Source: Streptomyces sp. GKU 895 (GTDB lineage: Bacteria > Actinomycetota > Actinomycetes > Streptomycetales > Streptomycetaceae). From it: 64,000 bases of DNA. Both the position numbers and the translations under genes were made by a program. Positions 7,979-16,768 of this stretch are shown here, piece after piece (the stretch's first letter is position 1; each line of letters starts with the position of its first letter). The notes under the pieces are model-generated. The model was not told the DNA's origin, ran no database searches, and saw only the letters and a list, made by a program, of their open reading frames with translations. The DNA lies in assembly GCA_002027195.1 (NCBI GenBank), contig MWJO01000001.1, positions 1-64,000 of the forward strand, written 5' to 3'.

Positions 7979-10036
7979 TCAGGCGTCCGGGCTGAACGTC
8001 CACAGCAGGTTGGTGCTCTGCTGCCACGTCCACTGCTTGGTCACGGACCCTGAGGCGACCCTTCCGCCGCTGTCGAGCACGAGTCCCGTGCTGCGGTTGG
8101 CGATCGAGTACTGGCCCTGGCCGCGGTGGGTGATCCGCCACTGCTGCGTGTCGCTGCCGTCCCAGGCCTTCTGCCGGGCTGGGTCGCCGTTGGTGGTGGA
8201 GCCCCAGCCGTCGGCGACCATGCCGTTGGTGCGGTTGACGAGCCTGTAGTAGCCGTTGCCGAGTTCGATGGCCTGCCACTGGAGATTGGGGTTGTTTATC
8301 GGCTGCCATTGCTTCAGGTTCGAGCCGGTTGCGACATTTCCGCCGCTGTCCAGCGCCAAGCCGCTGGTGACATTGGTCAGGCGGAAGTACTTGTCGGGCC
8401 TGAACGTCACCCTGAGTGATCTGATCATGTCATTGTTGCCGGTCGCCACAAGGTCGGGGGTGTTCGCGGTGAACGTCCAGGCGGTGCCGGTGAAGTTGTC
8501 GCCGGAGTAGCCCGTCACCTGGTAGCCGTCGGGTACCAGGAGGGAGGAGGCCATGGCGGGTCCCAGGCCGGCGGCGGACAGCTGGGAGGAGGTGTAGCTG
8601 CCCAGCGGCAGAACGGCGCTGGTGCCTTGGTAGTTGACGTTCTGGAACATCGACGGTGAGACCCTGACGGGCATGCCCTGGACCTCGACGCACACCACGG
8701 AGACGTTGGTGTCCGGCGCGGTGGTCGGCACGGTGACGTCGATCGTGCCGCCGCTGACGGTGTACGAGAGCGAGGCCGAGGGGTTGTTCAGCAGATAGAC
8801 GCGGCGGATCGGGTTGTCGAGCGCCGGGATCCGCAACTGACCGTTCGTGGGCCAGGAGAAGACGTGGGCGAAGAGTCTGCCGTTCTTCTTGGTGACCTTC
8901 CCCCACGCCGGTTCGGTGGCGAACGGGCTGCCGCTGGTCCCGTGAATGCTGTCGCTGTACGTCGACATCCATGACGCCAGGCCGTTGAGGACGGTCTCCG
9001 TTCCGGCGGTGACCAGCCCCTCGCCCGTGGGGCCGATGTTCAGCAGGTAGTTGCCGTCCCGGGAGACCACCGTGACGAGTTCTCGGACGATGTCGGGCAA
9101 GGACCTGTAGCGGTTCTCCAACCCGGCGTTGTAACCCCAGGAGCCGTTCATGGTGGCGCACTTCTCCCACTGCCGGGCCATCGGCTCGGCGGGTATCCCG
9201 AACTCCGCGACCGCGTAGTCGCCGAGACCGAGGTCCCGCTTGACCCGTTCGTTGACGATGAGGCCGGGCTTTCGGGCGATCAGCCAGTTGTAGAGGTCGA
9301 CGCCGTCCGACTTCAGCCACCAGTCCTCCAGGGTGGGGCTGGACGGCTCGCCGGACCAGTCGCCGTCGAACCACAGCAGCGCCGGGTCGTAGCGGTCCAG
9401 CAGCTCTTGGAGCTGCGCCTTCATGTCGGCGATGTAGGCGGTGCGGGCGGCCTGCGAGGACATCGTGGTGAGACCACCGTCGTGACGCTCGGTCTGGGAG
9501 GGGTGGTTCCAGTCGAGGATCGAGTAGTACAGGCAGAACTTGATCCCGCGGCTCTCGCACTCCCTCTTGAGGTCCCCGAGCAGGTCGGTCTGGAAGCCGC
9601 TGTAGTCGTGCAGGTTGTACAGCTTGGTGCCGGTGGTGTCGGTGAAGCTCGCCACGTCGGAGTTCCACATGGCGTAGCCCTCGTGGTGCTTGGCGGTGAT
9701 CACGAGGTACTTCATGCCGGCGTTCTTGGCCAGTTCGGCGATGGCGGCGGCGTTGAACCGGGTCGGGTTGAACTTCTGGCTGACCTGGGTCTGGTAGTTC
9801 GCCTTGCTCCACCGCTCCTGGGCGAACACCCACTCGCCCTTGCCGAGGTACGAGTAGGAGCCGAAGTGGATGAACATGCCGAACCGGGCCTGGTACCACC
9901 AGTCCATCTTCGAGGGGACGGTGTACGCCTCGGCGGTGGAAGGCCACAGGGCCTGCGGCAGCCCGAAGGCCGCCACTCCGCCGGCAAGGGCGGCAGCCTT
10001 CATCAGTGAGCGTCTGCTGAGGGAGGCAGAGGACAT
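7979..10036 (-). CDS. Secreted GH29 alpha-L-fucosidase with crystallin-like and ricin-B domains
   Basis: The 685-aa enzyme starts with a Tat signal (SRRSLMKAAALAGG). Residues 40-380 are a GH29 catalytic barrel (MDWWYQARFGMFIHFGSYSY, AKHHEGYAMW, LLWFDGDW); Asp224 in WFDG is the expected nucleophile. A beta-sandwich follows. Next comes a beta/gamma-crystallin-like domain (MFQNVNYQGTSAVLPLGSYT, GYQVTGYSGDNFTGTAW). The C-terminal ricin-B/CBM13-type lectin (about 545-685) has repeated Q-W elements. It should release fucose from plant or glycoprotein glycans outside the cell. ATG 10036 places the twin-arginine motif at residues 8-9. It appears monocistronic. Confidence 0.92.
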   Translation of the reverse strand: MSSASLSRRSLMKAAALAGGVAAFGLPQALWPSTAEAYTVPSKMDWWYQARFGMFIHFGSYSYLGKGEWVFAQERWSKANYQTQVSQKFNPTRFNAAAIAELAKNAGMKYLVITAKHHEGYAMWNSDVASFTDTTGTKLYNLHDYSGFQTDLLGDLKRECESRGIKFCLYYSILDWNHPSQTERHDGGLTTMSSQAARTAYIADMKAQLQELLDRYDPALLWFDGDWSGEPSSPTLEDWWLKSDGVDLYNWLIARKPGLIVNERVKRDLGLGDYAVAEFGIPAEPMARQWEKCATMNGSWGYNAGLENRYRSLPDIVRELVTVVSRDGNYLLNIGPTGEGLVTAGTETVLNGLASWMSTYSDSIHGTSGSPFATEPAWGKVTKKNGRLFAHVFSWPTNGQLRIPALDNPIRRVYLLNNPSASLSYTVSGGTIDVTVPTTAPDTNVSVVCVEVQGMPVRVSPSMFQNVNYQGTSAVLPLGSYTSSQLSAAGLGPAMASSLLVPDGYQVTGYSGDNFTGTAWTFTANTPDLVATGNNDMIRSLRVTFRPDKYFRLTNVTSGLALDSGGNVATGSNLKQWQPINNPNLQWQAIELGNGYYRLVNRTNGMVADGWGSTTNGDPARQKAWDGSDTQQWRITHRGQGQYSIANRSTGLVLDSGGRVASGSVTKQWTWQQSTNLLWTFSPDA

Positions 10037-10845
10037 GGTGCGGCTCCATGTGTTGGGGGGCGGAGGGCAGGGCGCTGGGAGCGGGGCACCGGCACGGCGG
10101 CCGTGTTCCGCTTCACTGTGCAGAAGACATCGGATGGATTTATAGGGGAACTGTCAGGGCTGCGTCTACAGTTGAGGCGGTATCAGTCGCATCCGAGCTA
10201 GAGGGAAGGTACTTTCCGGGCTATGTCCCAGACCTGAAGGTCCTCCCTTTCGGCGAGTGGAACGCTATACATCGGATCTATGGCGCTACTGCTGGCCCTA
10301 CCTATTGATCTTTGGTGGTAACCTCTGTTCGCCGACGGGCAGTGCCCGCCACTTGACGGGGCAGCAGCCGGGCCGTCGATGGCGTCGAACCGCAGGGCGA
10401 CCGGGTGCGCATGCCTGTGCCCTCTGGTGTCCGCCGCGCAGGTAGGTGGCCCTTCCAAGGGTCGTCTTTCCGATCGTTGTCCCGCAGCCGCGTGACGTCG
10501 GTGACGCGGAGCAGCACGCCTCGGGCCAGGGCCAGTTCGGCCGAGGTGTTCGGATGGTACGTGCCGTCGCGGGGCGGCGTGTCTTGCTGGCCTCCGTCGA
10601 CCGCGACCGCGACCGCGATCGCCGTCGAGCGGGGGCGGAAACGGGTGCACCCTCCTGTCGCCCGGACATCCTCTCGCCGCGCTGCGAACCGTATCGGGGG
10701 CCGTGGGACCCACGCCCGCGCTGAACCTGATCGCGTGGTCCGAACGATCTGCGCTTGCCCTGGGGCGCGGCGCGGCTGCCGTCCCCGCAGTCGTTGCTCC
10801 ATGAGCATGGCCGGAGCAGTTCCGGCATGTGAGTGGGAGGTCTTC
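10037..10845. other. 809-bp intergenic region, no confident gene
   Basis: No frame gives a recognisable protein. A minus-strand stretch around 10470-10590 (GTYHPNTSAELALARGVLLR) has plausible coding composition but no start or family. The 9-mer ACATCGGAT occurs twice (10127 and 10269). A GACCGC triplication sits at 10599-10616. The left part should contain the fucosidase promoter. Confidence 0.4.
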
Positions 10846-11253
10846 GTGCCGCGCTGGAGACGTACGGCCCCTATGGTGCTCGCCTGCGCCCTGAGCCTGA
10901 CCGGATGCGCCACGCTCGGCGAGCGGGAGTCTGCGGCGTCCCGGGCAGCCCTGCGCTTCGAGCAGAGTGTCCGACACGCCGACTGGTCACGTGCCTGCGC
11001 GGCACTTGCTCCCCAGACCCGGCAGGAACTCACGGAGTCCGCGAAAACCTCCTGCGTCAAGGCCCTTCCCGACGAGCAGTTGCCGTACGCGGGAGCCCTG
11101 CGCGGGAGCGAGGTCTACGGACAGCAGGCACAGGTGGTGCTCAACACCGACACCCTGTTCCTGTCGGCCTTCCCCACCGGCTGGCTGATCACGGCAGCAG
11201 GCTGCGAACCGCGTCCTCGACAGCCCTATCAGTGCAAGGTCAAGGGAGGCTGA
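10846..11253 (+). CDS. Putative lipoprotein, 135 aa
   Basis: The N-terminus (PRWRRTAPMVLACALSLTGC) is a lipoprotein signal with lipobox LTGC, so the mature protein should be anchored to the outer face of the membrane. The remainder resembles small Streptomyces lipoproteins with an NTF2-like fold (ALRFEQSVRHADWSRACAAL, LPDEQLPYAGALRGSEVYGQ), with paired Cys in the mature chain. Function is unknown. GTG 10846 has GGGAGG 5 nt upstream, which decides the start. It is the first gene of a three-gene operon with a 27-residue peptide and a DUF6766 protein. Confidence 0.75.
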   Translation: MPRWRRTAPMVLACALSLTGCATLGERESAASRAALRFEQSVRHADWSRACAALAPQTRQELTESAKTSCVKALPDEQLPYAGALRGSEVYGQQAQVVLNTDTLFLSAFPTGWLITAAGCEPRPRQPYQCKVKGG

Positions 11254-11260
11254 GCGGAGC

Positions 11261-11344
11261 ATGCGCACCCTGTTCACACTGGTCCTGCTGACGGTCGGTG
11301 TCGGCCTGAGCTACTTCACGGCCGTGGGGCTGATGCACCGATGA
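11261..11344 (+). CDS. 27-residue single-pass membrane peptide
   Basis: ATG 11261 opens a 27-codon frame (MRTLFTLVLLTVGVGLSYFT, then AVGLMHR). It is almost entirely one hydrophobic helix ending in His-Arg. GAGCGGAG lies just upstream, and its TGA (11342-11344) overlaps the ATG of the next gene at 11341 in the ATGA pattern that signals translational coupling. It may be a genuine micro-protein partner of the DUF6766 protein or a coupling leader. Confidence 0.5.
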   Translation: MRTLFTLVLLTVGVGLSYFTAVGLMHR

Positions 11345-12024
11345 ACCGGCTCACCCGATTCGCCAAGCACAACAGCCTGACCCTCACCTTCGGCACCGGC
11401 TTCCTGCTCACGCTCGCCGGCCAGGCGGTAGCGGGCCACGCAGATTTCAACAACCAGCTCAGCACCGACGGGTTGCATCCGATCGGCTTCCTGCCGTATC
11501 TAGCGACCTCCGACTTCGCCGTGGACGTCACCGAGAACTGGCAGTCGGAATACCTGCAGTTCTTCCTCTACGTCTTCGGCACCGTGTGGTTGCTCCAGCG
11601 CGGATCACCGGAATCCAAGGAGCTCGGCAAGGCCGGCGTGGAAAGCGACCGTGAGCAGAAGGTCGGCGATCACGCGGACCCGACCTCACCCCGCTGGGCG
11701 GCCGACCGGGGATGGCGGCAGACCTTGTACTCACGGTCCCTCGGCATTGTCATGGCCGTCATCTTCGCCTGGTCATGGCTGGCCCAGTCGATCGCAGGCG
11801 TCGCCGCCTACAACGAGGAACACCTACGCCAACTCCAGTCACCCATCTCCTGGCTCCAGTACCTGGGCTCCGCGGACTTCTGGAGCCGCACCCTGCAGAA
11901 CTGGCAGTCCGAGCTCCTGGCCGTCGCCTCGATGGCCATCCTCTCGGTCTACCTGCGCCAACGCGGATCCCCGGAATCCAAGCCCGTCGGTGCTGCTCAC
12001 ACCTCCACAGGCGTCGAGGGCTGA
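11341..12024 (+). CDS. DUF6766-family membrane protein
   Basis: The 227-aa protein has two homologous halves. Each contains a hydrophobic segment, a conserved ENWQSE or QNWQSE motif, another helix, and a terminal RGSPESK element. The first half is about residues 10-95 and the second about 130-220. Four transmembrane helices are likely. It matches what I know as the DUF6766 family, with no assigned activity. Translation is coupled to the 27-residue peptide upstream, and the lipoprotein gene precedes both. Confidence 0.72.
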   Translation: MNRLTRFAKHNSLTLTFGTGFLLTLAGQAVAGHADFNNQLSTDGLHPIGFLPYLATSDFAVDVTENWQSEYLQFFLYVFGTVWLLQRGSPESKELGKAGVESDREQKVGDHADPTSPRWAADRGWRQTLYSRSLGIVMAVIFAWSWLAQSIAGVAAYNEEHLRQLQSPISWLQYLGSADFWSRTLQNWQSELLAVASMAILSVYLRQRGSPESKPVGAAHTSTGVEG

Positions 12025-12232
12025 GTCGCCCGCACGGAACTGAACCCTGGCCGGCCTGGCCCTACTGTGCGAGCGCAGCATGTCCGTCGAGGTTGGTCGA
12101 AAGCTACGAGCCGCAGCAGAGCAAACGCCCGAGCCGGTTAAAGGCATTCACCGAGGTGCAGGCGGCCGGCTCGAGCCGGCCGCCCGAAAAGCGTTCGTCG
12201 CCCGTCGTCGAGCGGCGCTAGCCTCGCTGATC

Positions 12233-13210
12233 ATGGGAGCACGAGCGCAGTACGTGGTGGTCGAGAACCGCACCTGGCAGCGGTATTACTCGCATTGGGC
12301 CGCCAACCGGGTGGTCGATGATCTGCTGCCCGGACCGGTCGCGGCGACACGCTGCTTCCGTGCCAACCAGGAGATCGACGAATGGCTCGACGACGTGTGG
12401 TGCGAGGGCGCCGCACTCGTCGACCACGACCGCCGAATCCTGCTGTGGTTCGCCTTCGCGGACAGCTGGTCCGACCACCTGGCCGCCCGTGCCGTACTGG
12501 CCCGGACATGGCCCGGCTGGGACGTGCGCTTCGCGCACGACGGCATGGGTGATCTGACCGACCACCTGGGCCTCGGCAGGGACCTGACCCGTTCGCCGGG
12601 CTGGTTCGAGACCTTCGAGGCCGCCGGGTTCGCGGCGACCGACTACACCGAGCCCTGCTCCGTCGTCTCCGTGCGCCTGCCCGACGGCGGCGTTCGCGCG
12701 TGGGGCAGCGACTGGGAGCCCATCGGGCATCTCGCCGGCGGGCCGGGCCTGATCGACCTGATCGTCGCGTCGCCGAACGGCCCCGCGCTCACCGAGATGC
12801 CGTACGGCGGCGTCCATTTCGACCCGGAGGCCCGCACCGTCTCGCTCTGGGCGGTGCAGGATGTGCTCGGCATCCACGACTGGCCGCTGCCGGGCTGGGA
12901 GAACTGGGCCCTGGACTTTCGCGGCGACGACCACACCCAGCAGGCGCGGCTGCTTCCCGCAGGCTTCCCCTTTCCGCGCCCCTCACTGGCGCCCGCACTG
13001 CGAAGGCTCGTCGACGGCCTTGGCGCCCCGCCGCCCGACAACGGCGCACTCCTTGCCCGCGCGGCGGACGCACCTGGTCCGCAAGGCGCTGTCCCCGTGG
13101 TCAACCCCGCAGCGCTTATGCCGCACGAACCGGCTGATCCCACGAGGGCCGAACTGGCCGCGCTGCGCACGGCGCTCGATGCGCTGATCGCAGAAGCGGA
13201 GGCCGGCTGA
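12233..13210 (+). CDS. Hypothetical protein, 325 aa
   Basis: No family recognised. It is Trp-rich and acidic (RTWQRYYSHWAANRVVDDLL, DHDRRILLWFAFADSWSDHL, VSLWAVQDVLGIHDWPLPGW), without signal peptide or membrane helices, and ends in an Ala/Glu-rich helix. ATG 12233 begins the well-composed part; the frame stays open upstream but that sequence is Arg/Ala-rich and unlikely to be translated. It could belong to the broad group of Streptomyces proteins of unknown function near polymorphic toxin loci, but nothing here proves that. Confidence 0.7.
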   Translation: MGARAQYVVVENRTWQRYYSHWAANRVVDDLLPGPVAATRCFRANQEIDEWLDDVWCEGAALVDHDRRILLWFAFADSWSDHLAARAVLARTWPGWDVRFAHDGMGDLTDHLGLGRDLTRSPGWFETFEAAGFAATDYTEPCSVVSVRLPDGGVRAWGSDWEPIGHLAGGPGLIDLIVASPNGPALTEMPYGGVHFDPEARTVSLWAVQDVLGIHDWPLPGWENWALDFRGDDHTQQARLLPAGFPFPRPSLAPALRRLVDGLGAPPPDNGALLARAADAPGPQGAVPVVNPAALMPHEPADPTRAELAALRTALDALIAEAEAG

Positions 13211-13214
13211 CCAC

Positions 13215-13455
13215 CTGGTGTGCGCACGCCGCCGCGACTGCCGACGGGCGTTCGACGAGCCGACCGGGTTCGAAGCGGGCTCCGGCCCGGACGAGGGCGA
13301 TGTGGTGGGGCGCGTTCACCGCCGGTGACCGCTGCTGGGCGGATTCGAGGAGTTTGATGACCATGGCCAAGGCGGCGGTGCTGGAACCGGCGCCGCGGGT
13401 GACCTTGGTTTGCAGCCGGACCGTGGCGAAGGCGGACTCGATCGGGTTCGCGGGC
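13215..13455 (-). mobile_element. IS256/mutator-type transposase C-terminal remnant
   Basis: Minus-strand sequence NPIESAFATVRLQTKVTRGA, followed by ALAMVIKLLESAQQR and VRAGARFEPGRLVERP, is the C-terminal end of a mutator-type (IS256-like) transposase; the NPIES element is the family hallmark. Everything N-terminal to it is missing or unrecognisable, so the element is dead. No terminal inverted repeats were identified. The break lies within about 140 bp of the apparent 5' end of the MpaB-type gene. Confidence 0.7.
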
Positions 13456-13595
13456 GAAGGCCCGCTTCGGCTGCGCCTGCCCGTGAGCGGATCCCATGTC
13501 GCGGTCCTTGCATCCGCGAGGCGGACGACGAGGGAAGCTGGAGATGTACGGTCTCGTCCGGCGCACCCCGGTGCGCCCCGGCACCAGGAGGAGCC

Positions 13596-14543
13596 ACGGC
13601 GACCACGAAACGCGACGGCACGTCCGGGCCGTCCGGCCCGCTGAGGGCACTCGACCCGCTCAGGGCGCTCGGGGCGGGCGCCCGCGCACGGCTGGGCGGC
13701 GGGCTCTTCGCCCGGGTCGCCGGCCCCGACGGCCCGCGCAACCGGGCCCTGATCCACCAGACCCCCGGCCCCCGCTGGTTCGCGCCGGACCGGCCGGTGC
13801 GGCGGGTGCACGGCGACGCGTCGATGTTCATCGGCGGGCTCTCCGCCCTGCTCCTGCAGTCCCTCCACCCGCGGGCGATGGCGGCGGTGGCCGCCCACTC
13901 CGGCTTCCGGGGGGACCCCTGGGGCCGCCTCCAGCGCACCAGCACCTTCCTGGCGACCACGACCTACGGCACGGCCGCGCACGCGGAGACCGCGTGCGCG
14001 CAGGTCCGGGCGGTGCACGAGCGGATCGTGGGCGTCACCCCCGAAGGCGAGCCCTACCGGGCCTCCGACCCGCACCTGCTGTGCTGGGTGCACGTCGCCG
14101 AGGTCGACAGCTTCCTGCGCGCCCACCAGCGCTACGGCGCGCACCCGCTGACGGCCGCGGAGTGCGACGGCTACGTCGAGGACATGGCCCGCATCGCGGA
14201 GGCGCTCGGCGTCCCCGACCCGCCGCGCACCCGGGAGCAGCTCGCGCGGCGCCTCGACGCCTACCGTCCGGAACTGCGCTCCACCGCGCCGGCCCGGGAC
14301 GCGGCCCGCTTCCTGCTGCTCAATCCGCCGGTGCCGCTGGCCGCCCGGCTGCCGTACGGGGTGCTGGCCGCCAACGCGGTGTCGGCGCTGCCCGGCTGGG
14401 CCGCGGACGAGTTGCGGCTGCCCCGGCTGCCGGTGGTGGACGGGCTGTGCGTGCGACCGCTCGGCTCGGCTATGACCGCGGCGATCCGCTGGGCGATGGC
14501 CCCGGCCCGCTCGGCCGTGACCGCTCCGTCGGACGCGGCCTGA
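13596..14543 (+). CDS. MpaB-type (DUF2236) oxygenase, possible ACG start
   Basis: This is a DUF2236/ER-bound oxygenase-like protein of the MpaB/Lcp type: [54 protein letters not shown]. Conserved histidines probably coordinate haem. The start is puzzling. A good AGGAGGAG site (13586-13593) is followed two bases later by ACG GCG ACC ACG, with no ATG, GTG or TTG in frame near it; the frame stays open upstream into the IS256 remnant. Either ACG 13596 is used, an ATG-to-ACG change has crippled the gene, or the 5' end was replaced when the IS inserted. Confidence 0.78.
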   Translation, partial: TATTKRDGTSGPSGPLRALDPLRALGAGARARLGGGLFARVAGPDGPRNRALIHQTPGPRWFAPDRPVRRVHGDASMFIGGLSALLLQSLHPRAMAAVAAHSGFRGDPWGRLQRTSTFLATTTYGTAAHAETACAQVRAVHERIVGVTPEGEPYRASDPHLLCWVHVAEVDSFLRAHQRYGAHPLTAAECDGYVEDMARIAEALGVPDPPRTREQLARRLDAYRPELRSTAPARDAARFLLLNPPVPLAARLPYGVLAANAVSALPGWAADELRLPRLPVVDGLCVRPLGSAMTAAIRWAMAPARSAVTAPSDAA

Positions 14544-14559
14544 CGGACGGGGTGGCCGG

Positions 14560-14880
14560 CGTTCAGCGGGCGGCGGCCACGGCGGCCGTTGACGAAGAGG
14601 GGGTGCTGGCACCCGAGCCGAGGTCGGCGCAGTCGCTGCGGGGCTTCGGCGCGGGGCGCGCAGGTCCCGTTCGAAGCGGACGTGTCGAGTCCCGCCTCGG
14701 CTGCGTAGCCGGTCGGGCGCGGGGCGCCCTGGTGGCTGATCAGCAGGTCGTGCAGTTCCTGGCAGCGGCCCTGGAGGGCTGCCGCCTCGGCGGCCTCGGC
14801 GGCGAGCTGGGTACGGGGGTGGACGTCGGTGAGCGGCAGGTGGCGCGCGACGTAGCGGACGTCGTCGGTGAAGTCGCCAG
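14560..14880 (-). pseudogene. DsbA-like thioredoxin domain remnant
   Basis: Minus-strand sequence [46 protein letters not shown], then after a garbled part [12 protein letters not shown], matches the DsbA-type domain often fused to the C-terminus of NhaA antiporters. The C-x-x-C active site, the linker and the antiporter are absent. Related frames up to about 15110 are broken. This is a pseudogene fragment between the oxygenase and the TetR gene. Confidence 0.55.
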
Positions 14881-15191
14881 TCCCCGGACCGTGACCGCCG
14901 TGATGGGCACCCTTCCAGGAAGCAGCGCAGCTCGACTCACGATTCGCCCGGCTGGCCGGGCTCGCGGGTCGTTCGGTTCGCCGGCACGATGGCGCACGGT
15001 GCGGCGAGCAGCTGCTGGACGGCGAAGGCGGTCGTGTCATCGGCGACCGCGATCTCCACCACGGCCAGGCCCGGCAGGCCCCTGTGTACCTGGTTGATCT
15101 CCCTCATGCACCGCATGACGTGCTGGCGCGTGCAGGCGTTGGCGTTCGGCGACGCCGTTCACCCGGCCGAGTGTCAGGCGGATTCAACGTC

Positions 15192-15842
15192 TCAGCGGTA
15201 GGCGGCGAGGAACACTCGCACGGCTTCGTCGGCGTAGTGGTCCAGTTCGGCGCGGGTGAAGTGTTCGCCAGAGCCGCAGAACATGACCTTGTTGACCGGG
15301 ATCGAGGTGATGAGCCACGTGAGGTGGTTGGCTGCGAGCACCGGGTCGTGCAGAGTCAGCAGCTTGCGGTCGGCGAGCCGTGCGAAGCTCTCGGCGAGCA
15401 GGGCGTGGACGCGCTCAGGGCCGCGTTCGTAGTACGTGCGCCCGAGTTCGGGGAACCGGTCGGCCTCGGCGATGACCAGCCTTCGCAGTTGGAGCAGGCG
15501 GGGTTGAGTGAGGATGGTGACGAACTGCCGGGCGAGTGCCGTGAGGTCCTTCTCCAGGTCCTGCGTGTCGGCCAGTGAACCGGTGACGTTGCTGAAGAGT
15601 TCGTCGATGCGGTCGAGGCCGCCATGGATGATCTCGGTGAACAGCCGCTGCTTGTCGGTGAAGTTCTTGTAAACGGTCTGCTTGGACACCGAGGCCAGGG
15701 CGGCGACCTCGTCCATGCTCGTGCCCGGGTACCCCTTGCTCAGAAACACCGTGGTGGCCGCTTCCAAGATCGCCTGCCGCTTGAGGGCCGAGCGCCCTGC
15801 CGTGTTCGTCTCCATCGTCTCCATCGCCTCCGTGGCCCTCAC
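15192..15842 (-). CDS. TetR/AcrR-family regulator
   Basis: The N-terminal HTH reads RQAILEAATTVFLSKGYPGT, SMDEVAALASVSKQTVYKNF, a canonical TetR DNA-binding domain. The rest is the all-helical ligand domain with a TetR_C_7-like composition (AEADRFPELGRTYYERGPER). The start could be any of three closely spaced in-frame codons near 15815-15842. It is divergent from the alpha/beta hydrolase operon, and a 42-bp symmetrical operator lies between them, so it very probably represses both directions. Confidence 0.9.
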   Translation of the reverse strand: MRATEAMETMETNTAGRSALKRQAILEAATTVFLSKGYPGTSMDEVAALASVSKQTVYKNFTDKQRLFTEIIHGGLDRIDELFSNVTGSLADTQDLEKDLTALARQFVTILTQPRLLQLRRLVIAEADRFPELGRTYYERGPERVHALLAESFARLADRKLLTLHDPVLAANHLTWLITSIPVNKVMFCGSGEHFTRAELDHYADEAVRVFLAAYR

Positions 15843-15888
15843 AGCTTCACGCCTGCATAGCTTTCATGGCGCTCCCCAGGAGAACAGT

Positions 15889-15930
15889 ACTAGACCGACC
15901 AGTACCCGAATGGGTACTGTACCGTCTAGT
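15889..15930. promoter_or_regulatory. 42-bp nested operator for the TetR regulator
   Basis: Outer arms ACTAGAC and GTCTAGT and inner arms CAGTACCC and GGGTACTG are all perfect and share one centre (spacer GAAT). The whole element is 7-4-8-4-8-4-7. Two TetR dimers could bind nested sites. It lies 47 bp upstream of the TetR start and 50 bp upstream of the hydrolase start. Confidence 0.8.
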
Positions 15931-15979
15931 TCCGAAGGGGCAGGTGACCTCACCTGCGCATATGAGCGGAGGAAGACCC

Positions 15980-16768
15980 ATGGACAAGGTGTTCTCGCAC
16001 GACGGCACTGCCATCGCCTACGAACTGACCGGGCAGGGACCGGCCCTGGTGCTCGTCGGCGGTGCCTTTCAGCGGCGGGGAGACTTCGGGGAACTCCCCG
16101 AGCTGCTCGCCGGGCACTTCAGCGTCATCACCTTCGACCGCCGCGGCCGGGGCGACAGCGGCGACACCGCCCCCTACGACGTCCAGCGCGAGGTCGAGGA
16201 CCTCGACGCGCTGATCAGGCGCGCCGGCGGAACCGCTTTCGTCCACGGCATGTCCTCCGGAGCCGTCCTGGCGCTGGAGGCGGCGGCGCGGGGCAGCGCG
16301 ATCTCCCGGCTGTCGGTGTACGAGCCGCCCTTCGTCGTCGACGACAGCCGCCCGCCCCTCCCCGCGGACTACCTTGCCCACCTGAGCACGCTCGTGAAGG
16401 ACGGCTCGCGCGGCGACGCGGTGTCCTACTTCCTGACCCGGGCTGTCGGCGTCCCGGCGGACGTGGTGGCCGGGATGCGTCACGCGCCGTTCTGGGCGGA
16501 CATGGAGGCCGTCGCCCACACTCTTCCGTACGACGGCGCGATCATGGGTGACACCATGTCCGGGCGCCCGCTGCCGATCGGGCGATGGACCTCCCTGGCT
16601 GACCGGCTCCTCGTGCTGGACGGCGGCGCGAGCGACAGCTGGATCCGCAACGGCGCCCGTGCCCTGCCAGGTCTGCACCGCACGCTCGACGGCCAGGACC
16701 ACAGCGTCGACCCGCACGTCCTCGCCCCGGCCCTGATCGACTTCTTCACCACCGGGGAGACGGCGTGA
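15980..16768 (+). CDS. Alpha/beta-fold hydrolase
   Basis: The 262-aa protein has the alpha/beta-hydrolase pattern: oxyanion region LVLVGGAFQRRGDF, strand FDRRGRGDSGDT, nucleophile elbow GMSSGA, and catalytic His in GQDHSVD. The substrate is unknown. ATG 15980 is preceded by GGAGGAAG about 5 nt upstream; the frame opens further upstream inside the operator, which is not translated. Its TGA overlaps the GTG of the RibD-type gene (GTGA), so the two form an operon controlled by the divergent TetR. Confidence 0.88.
   Translation: MDKVFSHDGTAIAYELTGQGPALVLVGGAFQRRGDFGELPELLAGHFSVITFDRRGRGDSGDTAPYDVQREVEDLDALIRRAGGTAFVHGMSSGAVLALEAAARGSAISRLSVYEPPFVVDDSRPPLPADYLAHLSTLVKDGSRGDAVSYFLTRAVGVPADVVAGMRHAPFWADMEAVAHTLPYDGAIMGDTMSGRPLPIGRWTSLADRLLVLDGGASDSWIRNGARALPGLHRTLDGQDHSVDPHVLAPALIDFFTTGETA

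Noticed and set aside
10599..10622. GACCGC tandem repeat
   Set aside because: Three short copies are expected at random in such GC-rich DNA; no function suggested.
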